Notes: generated by a model not told the origin, from the sequence alone. Positions 44,448 through 55,880 are shown, counted from the first letter of the stretch. The stretch is DNA of 64,000 bases from Tamarix chinensis (GCA_030549775.1 CM060175.1:35772318-35836317), one strand, 5' to 3'. Numbers and translations: made by a program.

Positions 44448-45520
44448 TTAACAAACAAAAGCATAAAATGTGATACTACTACCCCCATAAAGAAAAAGGG
44501 GTTTCCTAGGAATTACCGTACCTGAGGTGGAGAGTTTCAGATACGCCTCTTGCATGTCCTTCTCAATTTCCAAAGTAGGTTCCTTAGTCCCATAGATGCC
44601 CCAAAGAATCTTCATGAGTGGGATCACACTCGTACAAGTCATCTGGAGTTTCCTATTATGGATCTGCACGAGTCTCTCCCTATAGGCCAAGGAATCATCA
44701 ATTTTATCCTTGTCAAGATGGATCACATGAGAAGGATCGGCAACGTATGTCTGCAACTACGAGACATGGAACACGTTGTGGACTTGTGCCAACTCTAGCT
44801 AGAATGCCAACTAATATGCAACCTCTCTTACCAAATCCAAGATCTTGTTATGTCTAATATATGCTTGGCTCCGGTTTCCATCCCTACTAAATCATTGTGC
44901 ACCCTTAATGGGGGAGACCCTTAATAGTACCTTCACCCTAGGCTCAAAGTTGTTTCTCTAGTGATTCTGGTGGGCATAACTCTTTTTTTTTGGCTCAGAG
45001 CAGCTTTCTTCCAATCTTAAATTTGTCGGATCTACCTAGAAATCTATCTGATCATCTTAGATCCCAAATCCACAGTCCCGCTAATATCACTTAAGCACAA
45101 GGAGGTCCTACACTTCCACCTATGTAATGCTTCGTAGGGATCCATCCCTATGCTAGCATGGTAGTTGTTGTTATATGAGAACACTATCAAATGCAGATGC
45201 AATCCCAAAAACCTTGAGAGTCCAATACACAAGTCCTCAGCATGTCCTTTAGGGTTTTTATAGTCCTCTTAGGTTATCTATCTGTAGCGCGATGTAATCA
45301 CTAACTAGCTGATCTATGCTCTAGGTGGAATTTATTGGAATGAATACAACCGACTTGGTCAGTATGTCCATGATAACCAAGATAGTGTCACAATAGTTCT
45401 AGGTCTTTGGCAACTAATTAACAAAGTCAAAAGAGAGCGAATCCCACTTCCACCTAGGGATTTTTCCTACTTTTAGCAATTATTAAGCTAATACCACAGG
45501 TTGGTAGTTGACCTATCCCT
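44448..45520 (-). pseudogene. D integrase relic with chromodomain-like C-terminus
   Basis: In element order: RWKWDS..FDFV.LPKT (about 45,470), then (D)ILTKSVVFIPINSTYSID around 45,380, KTLKDMLRTCVLDSQG near 45,240, and VFSYNNNYHASIGMDPYEAL with KCRTSLCLSDISG (45,180-45,050), all typical of Tekay/Del integrases. The C-terminal piece (44,756-44,448) reads ADPSHVIHLDKDKIDDSLAY then ERLVQIHNRK, IPLMKILWGIYGTKEPTLE and EKDMQEAY, the chromodomain-like tail (family: VLW(R)N...EEATWE.E..M...YP). The middle of the core with the second Asp and Glu is poorly legible. Stops and frameshifts throughout. Confidence 0.85.
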
Positions 45521-45530
45521 GTAGTTTTCC

Positions 45531-45772
45531 ATTTTCAAGTAATTTTAAAACTATTACCATAAGATTTTTACTAAAGCACTTAAACTCTATAGATGGCTGT
45601 GAACTAAATTTCTTTTCTTAATATTTTGATAAACTTTGATTATTTCAAAGCTAGATGTTTGTGAGTGAGAGTTTGGTTACGAATGTGTTGTAGTTAGCTT
45701 GTGTTTGTTGTGCAAGTTTTAGTACTTGGTAGCCTGAACCTTAGCCTAACTTCTTTTAATCCATAAGGTGTG
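45531..45772 (+). other. E leader with possible PBS
   Basis: TTGGTAGCCTGAACC at 45,727-45,741 resembles TTGGTATCAGAGCC (tRNA-iMet PBS plus leader) found before gypsy gag. The sequence to its left does not match the end of the E 3' LTR, so the 5' LTR is not present in recognisable form. The short distance to the gag ATG (45,773) fits a leader. Confidence 0.45.
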
Positions 45773-46750
45773 ATGGCTACTAACCGCCACTATGCATGCA
45801 TTGAATCCTTCATAAAAACCATCAAAGCTAATATAGAGGGCCAGATCCTATCATCTCAACCACTATCGATGCCTCCAACTGCACCACTCTACAGGACTAG
45901 CTTAGGAGGTCTGGGCATTATCACCTGTCCATTATCAAAGTTAAGTGGGACCTTAACATTATGTAATTGTGGGTTAGAGACATAGAGAAGACTTTGATAG
46001 CCTATGGTTACCCAAGAGATAAAAGGGTAAACATGGCTTTCTTCTACCTCAAAGGAGGAGCAAACGCTTGTTGGTGGAGTATTTGATCTAGGGGTAGGGA
46101 CCCTATAAGCCGGGGGCTATTGATAGAAGCATTACGAGCTAGATTCTACCTGAGTAAAATAATAATGAAGAAGTATGATGAGTTTATGGCTCTTTGGTAG
46201 GGAGGCATGTCCATCGAGGAATATTACACTTGATTTATAGACCTGGTTCAGTTTGCCCCGAATATGGAAGCTAATGAGATGATGCATGTTCACCACCTTA
46301 AGATCTTTTTAGGGATCCAATACTAGGAGTTTTTGGTGGAAGTAACTCCAGAAGATATGGCAGGGATGCAAGGATAAGCTTAGAAGGCATCTCATGTTAT
46401 CTTAGCTTGGAGTGCTCAATTAGGGAATAAGAGAATGTTTGAGGGTCACTAGCACTTTGGTAGCCCAAAGAAGGCTTTCTTTGATGGTAGCTTACCACCT
46501 AAGTTTGGTCAGAGCTTAGGGTCAACACACCAATTGGGAGGTTTCTTTGGGGCTCATTTTGAGGAAAGGCAATATTAGTACAAGAGGTATAGGTCAGATA
46601 ACCTAGGGGTAGACTATAGAGGCAAAAAGGTGATGTTTCATGGGTGAGGCATGGTGGGACACCAAGATTTTGAATGCTAGGTTGGTATTGGAAGAATGTA
46701 AAAGATTCAGATCGGGGCTTAGTACACGAGATCTATTCAATAGCCATAGA
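45773..46750 (+). pseudogene. E gag relic
   Basis: ATG at 45,773 opens 70 codons (Thr/Pro-rich N-terminus). Retrotrans_gag follows across frames: YGYPRDKRVNMAFFYLKGGA then NAWW (about 45,995-46,075), LIEALRARFYLSKI (46,115-46,160), ALW..GMSIEEYYT.FIDLVQFAP (46,190-46,260). It matches the family signature W...F...F...G.MSV.EY...F..L..FAP. A zinc knuckle is at 46,633-46,677 (MFHG, stop, GMVGHQDFEC): first Cys lost, His and last Cys kept. Many TAG codons stand for Gln/Trp. Confidence 0.8.
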
Positions 46751-46890
46751 CTCAAATATAAAGTGTTCCTTTATCGCTAACTAGTGCTGCTAGTTGAGTG
46801 AGTCAGCCAAGAGGTTTGAGACCTTACCCTTTTCGGCAAGGATAATGATTAGCTAGCACCACTAAAGTTCTATTAGAAGGATACCTAAAC

Positions 46891-47190
46891 GTGATGAGTC
46901 AAGTAGAGGCAGAATACAAGGCTGGTATGAAGATAGGTATGCTCACTATCTCTACTCTTTATACCTACGTATTATTTCACTATGGTGCTTCACATTCTTT
47001 TGTAGCATCTACTTTTGTAACTAGAGATACCTTACCTCCTGCTAGTAGTATCTCTAACTCTATTTTTTTCATTGGGGTATATGATTACATGCTCTAGGTG
47101 GTACTAAAGGGTTGTGATGGTAGTAGGAGGGAATGAGTTTTTTGTTTGACCTCATTAAGTTGGTAATGAGGGAGTGTGAAGTAATTATTG
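46891..47190 (+). pseudogene. E aspartic protease relic
   Basis: Open stretch at 46,891-47,097. TYVLFHYGASHSFVAST at about 46,960-47,010 matches the gypsy protease active site ALFDSGASHSFIS; the catalytic Asp is replaced by His and Ser by Tyr, so it cannot be active. The following segment (LPPAS..., then L..V.MREC, IIGMDM...Y.A near 47,150-47,225) fits the family's ILGMDWL motif (reads IIGMDMQ). Confidence 0.8.
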
Positions 47191-47429
47191 GAATGGATAT
47201 GCAGAGAAAGTACCAAGCACTAATGAACTATGAGTAAGAAAGTATGGTTCTATGAGAACCAAAGGGTACTAGGGTTTCTATCTGGAAGTGTGAACCTAAT
47301 CCCTCCACAAAGATTATGTCAGCAATTGTGTTGACTAACCTTATATGTAAGGGGTATCCACTCCACTTGTGTAGTGTCAGACACATCAAAGCAGCAAAAA
47401 CCCTAGTTGAGGAGATGGTTATAGTTTGT

Positions 47430-48290
47430 GAGTTTCTCAACATTTTTCCTGATTAGATTCTAAGAATGTCACCAGTTCAAGAAATTAAGTTCACTATGGA
47501 TGTTTTATCAAACATAGAGCTAGTATATAAGGCTTCATACCATATGGTATGTACGGAGATAAAATAAAACTCTGGGCACCATTAGAAGAGTTTCTAAAGA
47601 AAGGCTACATATGTTCAAGCTTATTATTGTAGGGAGTTCCATTGGTATTCTTGAATAAGAAAGATGGTAACTTGAGACTATGTATCGACTATCGCGGGTT
47701 GAACCATGTGACGGTGAAGAACCATTATCTTTTACCAAGGATTATCAACATATTCAACCAACTCAAGGGACCCAAGGTCTTCTCCAAGATCGATCTTCAA
47801 CCAGGCTATCATAAGCAGAGGATAGAAGTGCAAGACATTTATAAGACTACTTTCCTAACAAGGTATGGTTATTATGAGTTCAAAGTAATACCCTTCAAAC
47901 TCACTAATGCACCAACAACTTTCATGTCCTTGATAAATTAGACCTTTCATACTTTCTTAGGCTAATACATATTAGTGTTCATTGGCAACATCCTTATCTA
48001 CTCTAGTGACTAAGAGATTCAAGAGCGATGCTTGAGATAGACTTTGACCTTTCTTAGAGAAAAAAAATTGTATTCCAAGATCTTAAAGCATGAGTTTTGG
48101 TTAGATCAAGTGGCATTCCTTGGTTATGTGATTTCCAAAGATGGTACGGAAGTGCATTATGCCAAAAGTCAAGCTATTTTTGAATGGCCCGTATCCACTT
48201 CCGTGAAGGAGGTGCACTGTTTTCTAAGGTTAGCTAATTATTACTGCCAGTTCATAGTAGATTTTCTAAGATTGCTTAACCATTAACCCA
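47430..48290 (+). pseudogene. E reverse transcriptase relic, catalytic Asp pair lost
   Basis: About 47,470-47,560 gives the RT lead-in (P.QEIKFTMDVL...). Open 99 codons at 47,642-47,941: [20 protein letters not shown], then [52 protein letters not shown] and TNAPTTF, all standard Ty3/gypsy RT blocks. The YxDD region reads VFIGNILIYSSD (47,975-48,010): family VFIDDILIYS, both catalytic Asp replaced (G, N). The connection 48,044-48,286 has LYSKILKHEFWL, VAFLGYVISKDG and the FLRLANYYCQFI block. Confidence 0.9.
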
Positions 48291-48790
48291 AATTTTGAAG
48301 AACGATACCTAATTTTTGTGGGATGAGAAGTGTAGTGAAGCCTTTGAGGAGTTGAAGAGTCATTTGAATTCAGCCCTAATGCTCACATTGCTATATGGGA
48401 CCAATAGATATGAAGTGTATAGTGATGCTTCCAAGCATGATCTAGGTTGGGTGTTGATGTAATATAGATGAGTGGTGGCTTATGCCTCATAAAACTAAAG
48501 CCACATGAATAAAACTATCTAATGCATGACCTAGAATTTGTTATGGTAGTGTTCGCTCTCAAGATTTGGAAGCACTATCTGTATAGAGCTCAATACAAGT
48601 TTTATAGTGACCATAAGAGTCTAACGAACATTTTCACTTGGCAGGAGTAGAACCTGAGACAACGTCGGTGGTTGGAATTGGTCAAGGACCATGACCTAGA
48701 ATTGAATCACTATAAGGGTTAAGCTAATGAGGTGGCAGATTCCTTTACCCAAAATATGTTGTATTCTTTAGCTGTGATCATTTTGTTAGA
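48290..48790 (+). pseudogene. E RNase H relic
   Basis: EVYSDASKHDLGWVLM at about 48,412-48,460 is the RNase H first-Asp motif (family: V.SDAS..GLG.VLMQ). Then YASXN...HMNKTIXCMT near 48,480-48,530 (AYASRQLK.HE.NYPTHDLE), FALKIWKHYLY (48,555-48,585), FYSDHKSLTNIFTW (48,600-48,640), and RQRRWLELVKDHDLELNHYK (48,658-48,717). ANEVADSFT for ANVVADALS follows. Confidence 0.85.
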
Positions 48791-50290
48791 TCAATTTTGT
48801 TAAGAGATCAGGAACATGGCGATTAAACTAATCAAGCTTAGAAGTCTAGAGGCAAGAACGAGTGCACTCACCATCCCACCTTCAATCTTTGAGGAGATCC
48901 AAACTAACCAAGTGGGTGATATCAAACTCCAAAGAATTCAGACAGGTATTACAAAAGGTAGAGCCAAAAGATTTTAGATCCATAAGGACAACAGTATCAT
49001 ACTCTATGGTAGATGGTGTGTAGCACAGGGTTGTGTGGAGCTCAACAAAAAATCCTTAAGGAAGGGCATTACACTCCTTATTCTATTTATCCTAGAAGGG
49101 ATAAATTTTATAAGGATATAAAGAGGTTATATTGGTAGCCTTGAATAAAGTAGTAAATAGTAGATTTTATTGCTTGATATCTAACCTGTCAGAAGGTTAA
49201 GACCATTGGAAGTTCCTGAGTAGAAGTGGGATAGCATATTAATGGACTTCACGGTTGGACTTCAGAGTACCCATAGTGTATATGATTCCACCTTGGTCAT
49301 TTTGGACCATTTTACTAAGTGGGTCATGTTTATTCTGATGAAGGTGGCATGGAGCATTGAATAATTAGCCAATGTCTATAGTAAATAGTTGGTGAGACTT
49401 CATGGTGTTTCTAAGAACATTTTGTTTGATAGAGACTCTAGGTTCTTATCATATTTCTTGTATAAATTTCATGCCACCTTTGGCACTCAATTAAAAATGA
49501 GTAAAACTTTTCACCTGGCTACTAATGGTCAAGCCGAGAGAATCATTTAGACTCTACAAGACATGCTTTGAGTGTGTGTTGTAGATTTTCGGGGAAGTTG
49601 GGAAGATCACTTGGACTTGATTGAATTCTCTAACAACAACAGTTATCATGCCAGTATGAAGATGGCACCTTTTTGAAGCCCTGTAGGGAAGGAAATTTTT
49701 TTTTCCCTCGTGTTTGAATGACATTAGTGAGACTCTTGTGCTAGGACCCAAGATGACTAAGGAGATGACTAGTCACATCCATTTGATTCCATACTAGATG
49801 AGAGATGCATTTGACTAAGAAAAGAAGTACATAGATCTAAAGAGGCATAATGATTGTTATGAGGTAGGTGATAAAGTCCATTTGAGGGTGAGCATGAGCT
49901 TTGGTAGAAAGGGTAAGCTCAACCTGAGGTACATCCAACCAAATGAGATTTTAGACTGTGTCGAAGAAATCACTTATAACTTAGCTTTATTAGTGGAGTT
50001 ATCTTGCCTGCACAACATCTTTCATGTATTTCAACTAAAGAAGTATGTAGCAAATCCTTTGAACATTATAAAAACAAAGTCACTAAAGCTCAATGAGTCT
50101 TAACTTATGAGGAGTGACCGATGAGAATTCTAGACACTAAAAGAAGAGATATGCATACAAAAACTATTCCCCTTGTGAAAGTCCTTTGGTTATGGTATGG
50201 TACAGAGGAGGCTACTTTGGAGGTTGAGGATGAAATTCAAGCTAAGTATTTATAGTTGTTTTCTTCGTTGATTATCATAAGTGTAAACCT
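48790..50290 (+). pseudogene. E integrase and chromodomain-like tail
   Basis: HHCC zinc finger remnant: CQKVKT near 49,188 (LTCQ..K). Core: VPEWKWDSILMDFTVGL (49,213-49,262, first Asp kept), STLVILDHFTKWVMFI (49,288-49,335), ILFDRDSRFLSYF (49,420-49,460, second Asp kept), LKMSKTFHLATNGQAERI (49,493-49,548, catalytic Glu kept in AER). C-terminal module 49,882-50,103: SFGRKGKLNLRYIQPNEILD, then LSCLHNIFHVFQLKKYV (GPY/F region; reads IQPNEI for IGPFEI). Then VKVLWLWYGTEEATLEVEDE near 50,180-50,240, the chromodomain-like tail. Frame breaks at 49,560-49,880. Confidence 0.85.
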
Positions 50291-50394
50291 TCTCTTTAAG
50301 GGGCAGTACTCCTATTTCTTAACTGTGAATAGAGTATGTGTATGACCTTATGTGTAATGTGTAACTTGATTTTTATAGGATTTAGGGATGTAGT

Positions 50395-50412
50395 TCTTTA
50401 AGGGGCTAGTGC
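50395..50412 (+). other. E polypurine tract
   Basis: TTTAAGGGGCTAGTGC directly before TATAATACCA (LTR start). A second PPT-like run, TTTAAGGGGCAGTAC, lies about 100 bp upstream (50,292-50,306). Confidence 0.7.
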
Positions 50413-53400
50413 TATAATACCACATACTTTTGTGCAATGGATGGATGAGAAATTTTGACAAATTTTTGGCCTTTGATTTTTATTTACTATTATGATTTGA
50501 TTTGGAATGAAAATTGATTTGAAAGCATGTTGTAAAATGAGGTTTAATGAGTTTCATATGCAAACCTATCAACTAGTACTATGAATCGATGAACTAGTTT
50601 ATTATTTTAGCAAATTGAGTTCCTTGACAAAAATGATTGAGTTGTTTGGAAAAATTAATCAATTGGATGATGAATAGTCAATTATAGACCCAAAATGATT
50701 GTTTGGTTCAGCAAGATGCTCTTATTTTTGAAAGCTTGATTTTTTTATAAGGTCCCTCACACTAGAAGCTTACCAACTTATACCAATTGTCCCTAAGAGA
50801 TTCCTAATAATTTTCATGATGCATTGAACTTAAAATATTGGCTCGATTTGTTATGGAGGTTAATTGAGACACATAAGGGAGAGAGATGACCTAAGCCAAT
50901 GGTCTACTTCCTCTTACTCCTCTACCTAATTTTGAGATTGATATCTTCGACCCTTGGTGTGGTTTTACTTGGCTGGAAGATTTCTTCCATGCTGACATCC
51001 TATTTCTTCATTTATGTATGAGAATTCTAACCTATTTGACTTAGGTTCCTCAAAGTCATGAATTGAGCTTGGGAAATAAGGTTAACAAATCCTAAGCAAA
51101 GTCGTCTGTTTGATCGAATTCAAATGGTCAAATGTAGGTTTTGAGTTACCTTCTAAACCCTCTATTTTTCTTTGATTAATTAGCTATAAATTGCCCCAAT
51201 CCTCTATGCATTTCATTTTCTTTCGCTTATAGAAATTCCCCTGAGTTCTATGTTCTCTTTTTTTTCTTCCACACTTCAAGCACTTTCCAAATTGTTTTAC
51301 ACACACGCTTTATCCTACCTCTAGCTCTATCTTATTTTCATTAGTAAGCAAGGTAGAGTTATATATTTGAAAATTTTTGAGTGGTCTAGTTCAGTTATTC
51401 CCTATTTTGTCCCAATGATATGTTCTTTTCCCTTTTTATTTTCTTGCTTGAAATTTTATGCTGTTTTGGTATAATAATTGAGTTAAGATTTTTGTTTTTC
51501 ATGTTTTAATAGATGAAGTTTTATAGATTTGGATATCCTACTTTAAGGAGATTTAGCCTACATCAAGTAAGTAATTTTTACTATTGAAATATTAGTATGT
51601 GTTGCTGCATTAAAAGTGATGCCTTATATCGGATTATACATGTTGGTATGAAGAAATAAAATGGTATACATGATTTCCTTATTTGAATGACATAAATTGA
51701 GAAAAGAGCATGAAAATGGAGAAAATAGGCTATGGTAATGTTATGGTAAGATTTGAATGATAATCTAGTTAGAAATATGTAGATTGGTGTTGACACATAT
51801 CCTAATGTGTGTAGAAATGATTTTTCTTGCAAGAATCTGCTTGGAAATTATGACTTTATGATTTGTTAGGGTAAATTAATTGAATAATTAGGTCAAACTA
51901 ATTTACTAGTGCCTTAAATAGTCCATTGGTGAACCTATTCAATTGACTAGTTTTCCTATAGAGATCTTTTTCATGCTCACTACTTAAACCCATCCACAAA
52001 TTTGGTCAAAGTGATTGACTGGTCTATATATAGTTGACAATTTTGCCCAAACTAGTCAATTATTTTGAAGGAAGCATGGTCTGGTTGAGTTGATTTAATC
52101 AGTTTGTTAACCCTAACTGATCGACTGGCTGATGCAATCAATCGACTTGATGGACTAGACAAATTAGCTAGTCCGGTTGTGATGCATTATATTTTTTTAA
52201 GGTTTGGTTATGTTTGGTGTTCATATTTAGGACTATATCATGATTATTAATGGGATGAAATATATATTTTAACATGGATTATTAACCTAATTAAGGGATT
52301 GAAATAAATCGTAACTTTTGGCATGCATTATGTGTAATGCAAAGGCTAAAAGTGTAAATCAATTTTAATTAGTGATAAAATGTGAGTGAGAGTAATGGAA
52401 GTTAGTAAGGGCTTGGATTAAACCCTATGATGGATATGAAACTCATTATCCAAGGATAAATGGTAAACCCATATGTTTTGAAAAGATAGAAATAAAATGG
52501 ATCAATATGGCTTAATATGGGGTTTTACCTTGTTCGCTTGTATGAGCCTTATATGATTACCCATCATTATGAATAAAATACTAATCACTTAAAAAGAAAT
52601 AAATTTGAGTTGATTCAAGGTTTGGGTTATCCAATCCTCAATTAGCTACCAAGGCTTACTGTAGCTTTACGATTTTTTGTGCTTTCGGACATTTCCTTCC
52701 GGTGGGATCCTAAGAGGTCACGGTACGTTTCCTAGTCAAGACACTAATGATGTACTAGGGAGTATCGATAGTAAAGGGTTTGGTGAACTAGGTGGTTAGC
52801 TTTGGCTTGGACTTTAATTCTCTTTTGGATAGGCTTCCATGGTATATGAGACCATAGGGTGGAGCATAATCCATCGCTCCATGATAATAAAATATGGCTA
52901 TTAGGTAAGTAATTGATCACATATAAATGAGGATTATGAGAATGGATAATATTTGGTAAGAAAGGAAGTATTGGCATGATTGGTAAAAAATTAGTGAAGT
53001 TGGTTATTATACTTGGCTAATGGTTCACGTGTATACTTGATTATGAATTTGAATATTGATGGGGTGAATCACTTGTCTCTTATATAAATTGAGATTGTTT
53101 GTTTCTCATTACCATTAAGTGTGTATATGCCTATGTGGGAAGGTGGTGAGCCTATGCATAAAGTATTTCATGTGTTCAAATTATGCATGATAATATGACT
53201 TCATGTACTTTTACTCTTATGCATATATATGGCGTTATCTTAATGCATATTGTAATCTATATTATGTATGATAAGGTGGTATACATGTGTACATTGAGGG
53301 GGAAACTTGGCTTCCTCAGTACATAATGTACTGATATGGCTATTTTCTCTATTAGTTGCACATTCCTACTAGCGGAGGACCTTGTATAGGTTTTTTAGGA

Positions 53401-53711
53401 TGGGTAGTAAGTGGCCTACCCTTGTTGGGTCTGGCTTGTGATCATAGATATCTGGAAGGTTTTGATAAGGTCCATGGAAGGCCATAGTGTTTGTTTTAGT
53501 CCTTGTGTCCCAACCTATGTTTTGTAATTTCATACTTGAACATATATTCTATAACAATTTAAACTGAACCAGTTAGGGTCACTTTTTGTAAACATTTTGG
53601 AATCATTTCAAATAAATTATTTGTACACACTGCTTTTCTAGTAATTCTGTTTGTTTAGCCTTGCATCTGATATGGGATAGGCATCAGATGTCTATATTGT
53701 ATCTAGTACGG
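50413..53711 (+). repeat. E 3' LTR (about 3.3 kb, E/F family)
   Basis: Begins TATAATACCACA (TG decayed) after the PPT. Matches F across its length. TTGACT/AGTCAA-type motifs cluster at about 50,560-50,720 and 51,880-52,170. It ends abruptly near 53,711 after GGGATAGGC...TATTGTATCTAGTACGGC, about 70-80 bases short of the F end. Confidence 0.8.
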
Positions 53712-53735
53712 CTATAACACCCCATTTTTTGAAGT
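53712..53735. other. Junction of E LTR and Athila integrase
   Basis: TATAACACCCCATTTTTTGA follows the truncated E LTR. It looks like a gypsy LTR start (TGTAACACCCC) cut after ~24 bases. Athila-like integrase starts to read (minus) directly to its right. Likely a scar of deletion at the edge of the nested cluster. Confidence 0.4.
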
Positions 53736-54330
53736 GTTTTCTACTTATCAATGTGTTTTAACAAAATTTTCTCAAGTATCCCCTTAACTTCTCAATTAGT
53801 GATTTCTACTTACCCACCCATCTAAGGGTAGTATAGTATGGAAATTTTATAAGAAACACCATATTAATTTAGGAGTACACTGAAAATTTAATTGGTGAAG
53901 TGGGAGCCCCAGTCACTTATTATGGCTCTTGGGACACCAAACCATGGAAATATAACCATTTGTAAAAGTCGCACGCCTACCAAGGCATCATTTATAGGAG
54001 AAACCACTCCCTTAACCCATTTAGAGATATAATCCATAACAACTAGCATATAAATTTTCTTGTATGATGATGGAAAAGGGACCATGAAGTTGATTCCCTA
54101 TACATCGAATAACTAAACCTAAAAGATGTTATACAAAGGCATTACATTTCATCTCAATATATCTCTTATCCATTATCCTGGATCACATGATATAACAAAT
54201 GGACTAACATATTCAAATATGTTAGGCGAATAAAAATAGAGTTCAAGACTTTTTTCTGCTTTCATAGAAGTGTATGACCCTATAAGGTGACGAATTACAA
54301 TGAGATATGATATTTCCAACTTCCACATCA
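53735..54330 (-). pseudogene. Athila-like integrase relic
   Basis: The open stretch 54,085-53,888 gives YMLVVMDYISKWVKGVVSP then INDALVGVRL, FPWFGVPRAIISDWGSHFTN. Family: YILVAVDYVSKWVEA...FSRFGVPRAIISDGG.HF, with first and second catalytic Asp kept. It continues with frame breaks to FSVLL..YGVSYKIS, P..GG.VEITN.EVKGILEK near 53,760 (catalytic Glu kept in VEI). It stops at about 53,735, before the C-terminal end. Confidence 0.85.
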
Positions 54331-54589
54331 TGCAAACATCTTTTGTAAACTTCCTCTACACATGTATTATAAAGATAAGGCTCATCCCAACATTGTGTTT
54401 TGTGTTTGAGAGGAACTTCTTTTGTCGATTGGATAAATATGATGGCAACATAAGATATAATTCACAAAATCTACAAACTAGGGGAATGATAAGCATGTAC
54501 CTACAAACATATTGTCATATGAGAAACAATCATCAAATGGAGTGCCATCTCCTTCACTTTTATCCATATCTTACCTTAATCTAGAAAGA

Positions 54590-54870
54590 TTATTAGCCAC
54601 TACATTTTCTATACCCTTTTTATCCCACATTTCAAGCTCAAATTATTAGAGTTAAAGGATCTATTAAAGTGCTACATGTTCACTGAATGTTATAACCTTT
54701 GATCCTACCAAGTATGATCCAAATTAGACTAATGCAAACATCACTACTAAAATCTCTTTCCCTATTATAGCATAATTTACTTGAGCATCATCAAGAGTTT
54801 GACTTGCATAGTAAATTTCACAATCCTTTCCATATTTTTTTCTATGAAAGGATTGCTCATATGACATAAT
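54590..54870 (-). pseudogene. Athila-like RNase H relic
   Basis: On minus: KYGKDCEIYYASQTLDDAQV then NYAIIGKEILVVMFAL (54,830-54,730), matching HPIYYASKTLNDAQ.NYTTTEKELLAVVFA. Then FGSYLVGSKVITFSEHVAL (54,720-54,665; the Asp of TDH reads E), and KGIENVVANNLSRL near 54,600 (family: G.EN.VADHLSRL). Confidence 0.8.
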
Positions 54871-55880
54871 CACTTACACCACTCATCACCTCAAATTTAA
54901 TACTCCAATTAAGCGGATAGATAAATGAAGTGGTTATTACTACTTCTTTTAACATATTGAAAGCATCCAAAAAAAGTTCATTAAATTCAAAAGGCATATT
55001 GTTGATAATCAAATGAGTTAGAGGCTTAACTATTTTAAAAAAATCCTTAATAAAGCACATATAAACATAAGCATGGCCCAAGAAACTTTGAACACCTCTA
55101 ATAAAAATGGAGGGAGACATTTTGGAAATAATATCAATATTTTCTTTATCCACCTCAATGCCCAAATAGAGACTAAATGAATATGAATGATTCCCTCTTG
55201 TACTATGAAATAACGCTTTTCCCAATAGAGAACAAGATTTACCATTTTCCACCTTTCTAATACCTTAAAAATATTCCTCAAAAATTATTCAAAGGAAATA
55301 CCATAAATAGAAAAATCATCCGTGAAAGCATCCACAATATCTTTAATAAAATCAAAGGATATTGACACCATACATCATTGACATGTGGTAAGGGAATCAA
55401 ATAAGCCAAACAACATCCTTTAATAGATAAAGGTGTCATATGAACATGTAAATGTAGTTTTATTTTTTTAGTAGGGTGAATGTGGATTTGAAAGAAACCT
55501 ATGTACCTTCAAGGTAATAGAAATATGAATATCAATCTAACTTTTCGAACATTTGATCAATAAATGAAAGGGGGAAATGATCTTTACGGGTGGCCTTATT
55601 TAACTTTATATTATCTATGCACATTCACCATCTTAGAACCATCCTTCCTTGAATCAACTCATTTTTCTCATTTTTAATTATGGTCATTCTTCATTTTTTA
55701 GCTAACACTTGTATTGGGCTCATCTAATTGCTATTAGAGATAAGATAGTTTGTGCCTACATCAAGTAAGTTGTGTACCACTTTTTTTCTACTACTTCTTT
55801 CATGTTTGGGTTTACTGTCCCTTAATGTTTAATATAGGGCTTGTACCCTTCTTCTAAGAATATATGATGCATACATATAG
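54857..55880 (-). pseudogene. Athila-like reverse transcriptase relic (DD retained)
   Basis: The N-terminal part (55,880-55,560) is broken but legible (I..SN.MSPIQVLA.K.R.TIIKNEKN, W.DSRKDGSKMVN). The catalytic region reads DAFTDDFSIYG near 55,345-55,305: family VFMDDFSVYG, Asp pair kept. Downstream: KVLERWKMVNLVLYWEK (55,265-55,215), LGIEVDKENIDIISKM then SPSIFIRGVQSFLGHA (55,165-55,065), FIKDFFKIVKPLTHLI (55,050-55,000), and NWSIKFEVMSGVSDYVI (54,910-54,857). Two overlapping frames cover the C-terminal half, so a frameshift lies near 55,200. Confidence 0.85.

Larger units (their letters stand above)
40661..45530 (-). mobile_element. 3' half of Tekay/Del-like gypsy element D
   Basis: Minus-strand 3' LTR (40,661-44,358), PPT, then integrase from C-terminus back to the start of the core (44,448-45,520). 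Upstream pol, gag and the 5' LTR are missing: the element is cut at about 45,530, where plus-strand sequence of element E starts. The LTR belongs to the A family, so D is what links that family to a gypsy polyprotein. No TSD (CCAGA/none). Confidence 0.8.
45531..53711 (+). mobile_element. Gypsy element E (Tekay/Del-like), 5' LTR lost
   Basis: Plus-strand PBS-like site, gag, protease, RT, RNase H, integrase with chromodomain-like tail, PPT and 3' LTR (50,413-53,711). Left of the PBS only about 195 bp remain before element D (opposite strand). The LTR is the same family as F. The 3' LTR lacks its last ~70-80 bases compared with F. All ORFs are broken and key catalytic residues are lost. Confidence 0.85.

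Noticed and set aside
44550..44857. Plus-strand ORFs of 82 and 79 codons
   Set aside because: Shadows of the D integrase tail on the minus strand.
54300..54584. 94-codon plus-strand ORF
   Set aside because: Lies over the Athila-like integrase/RNase H interval on minus and matches no family.
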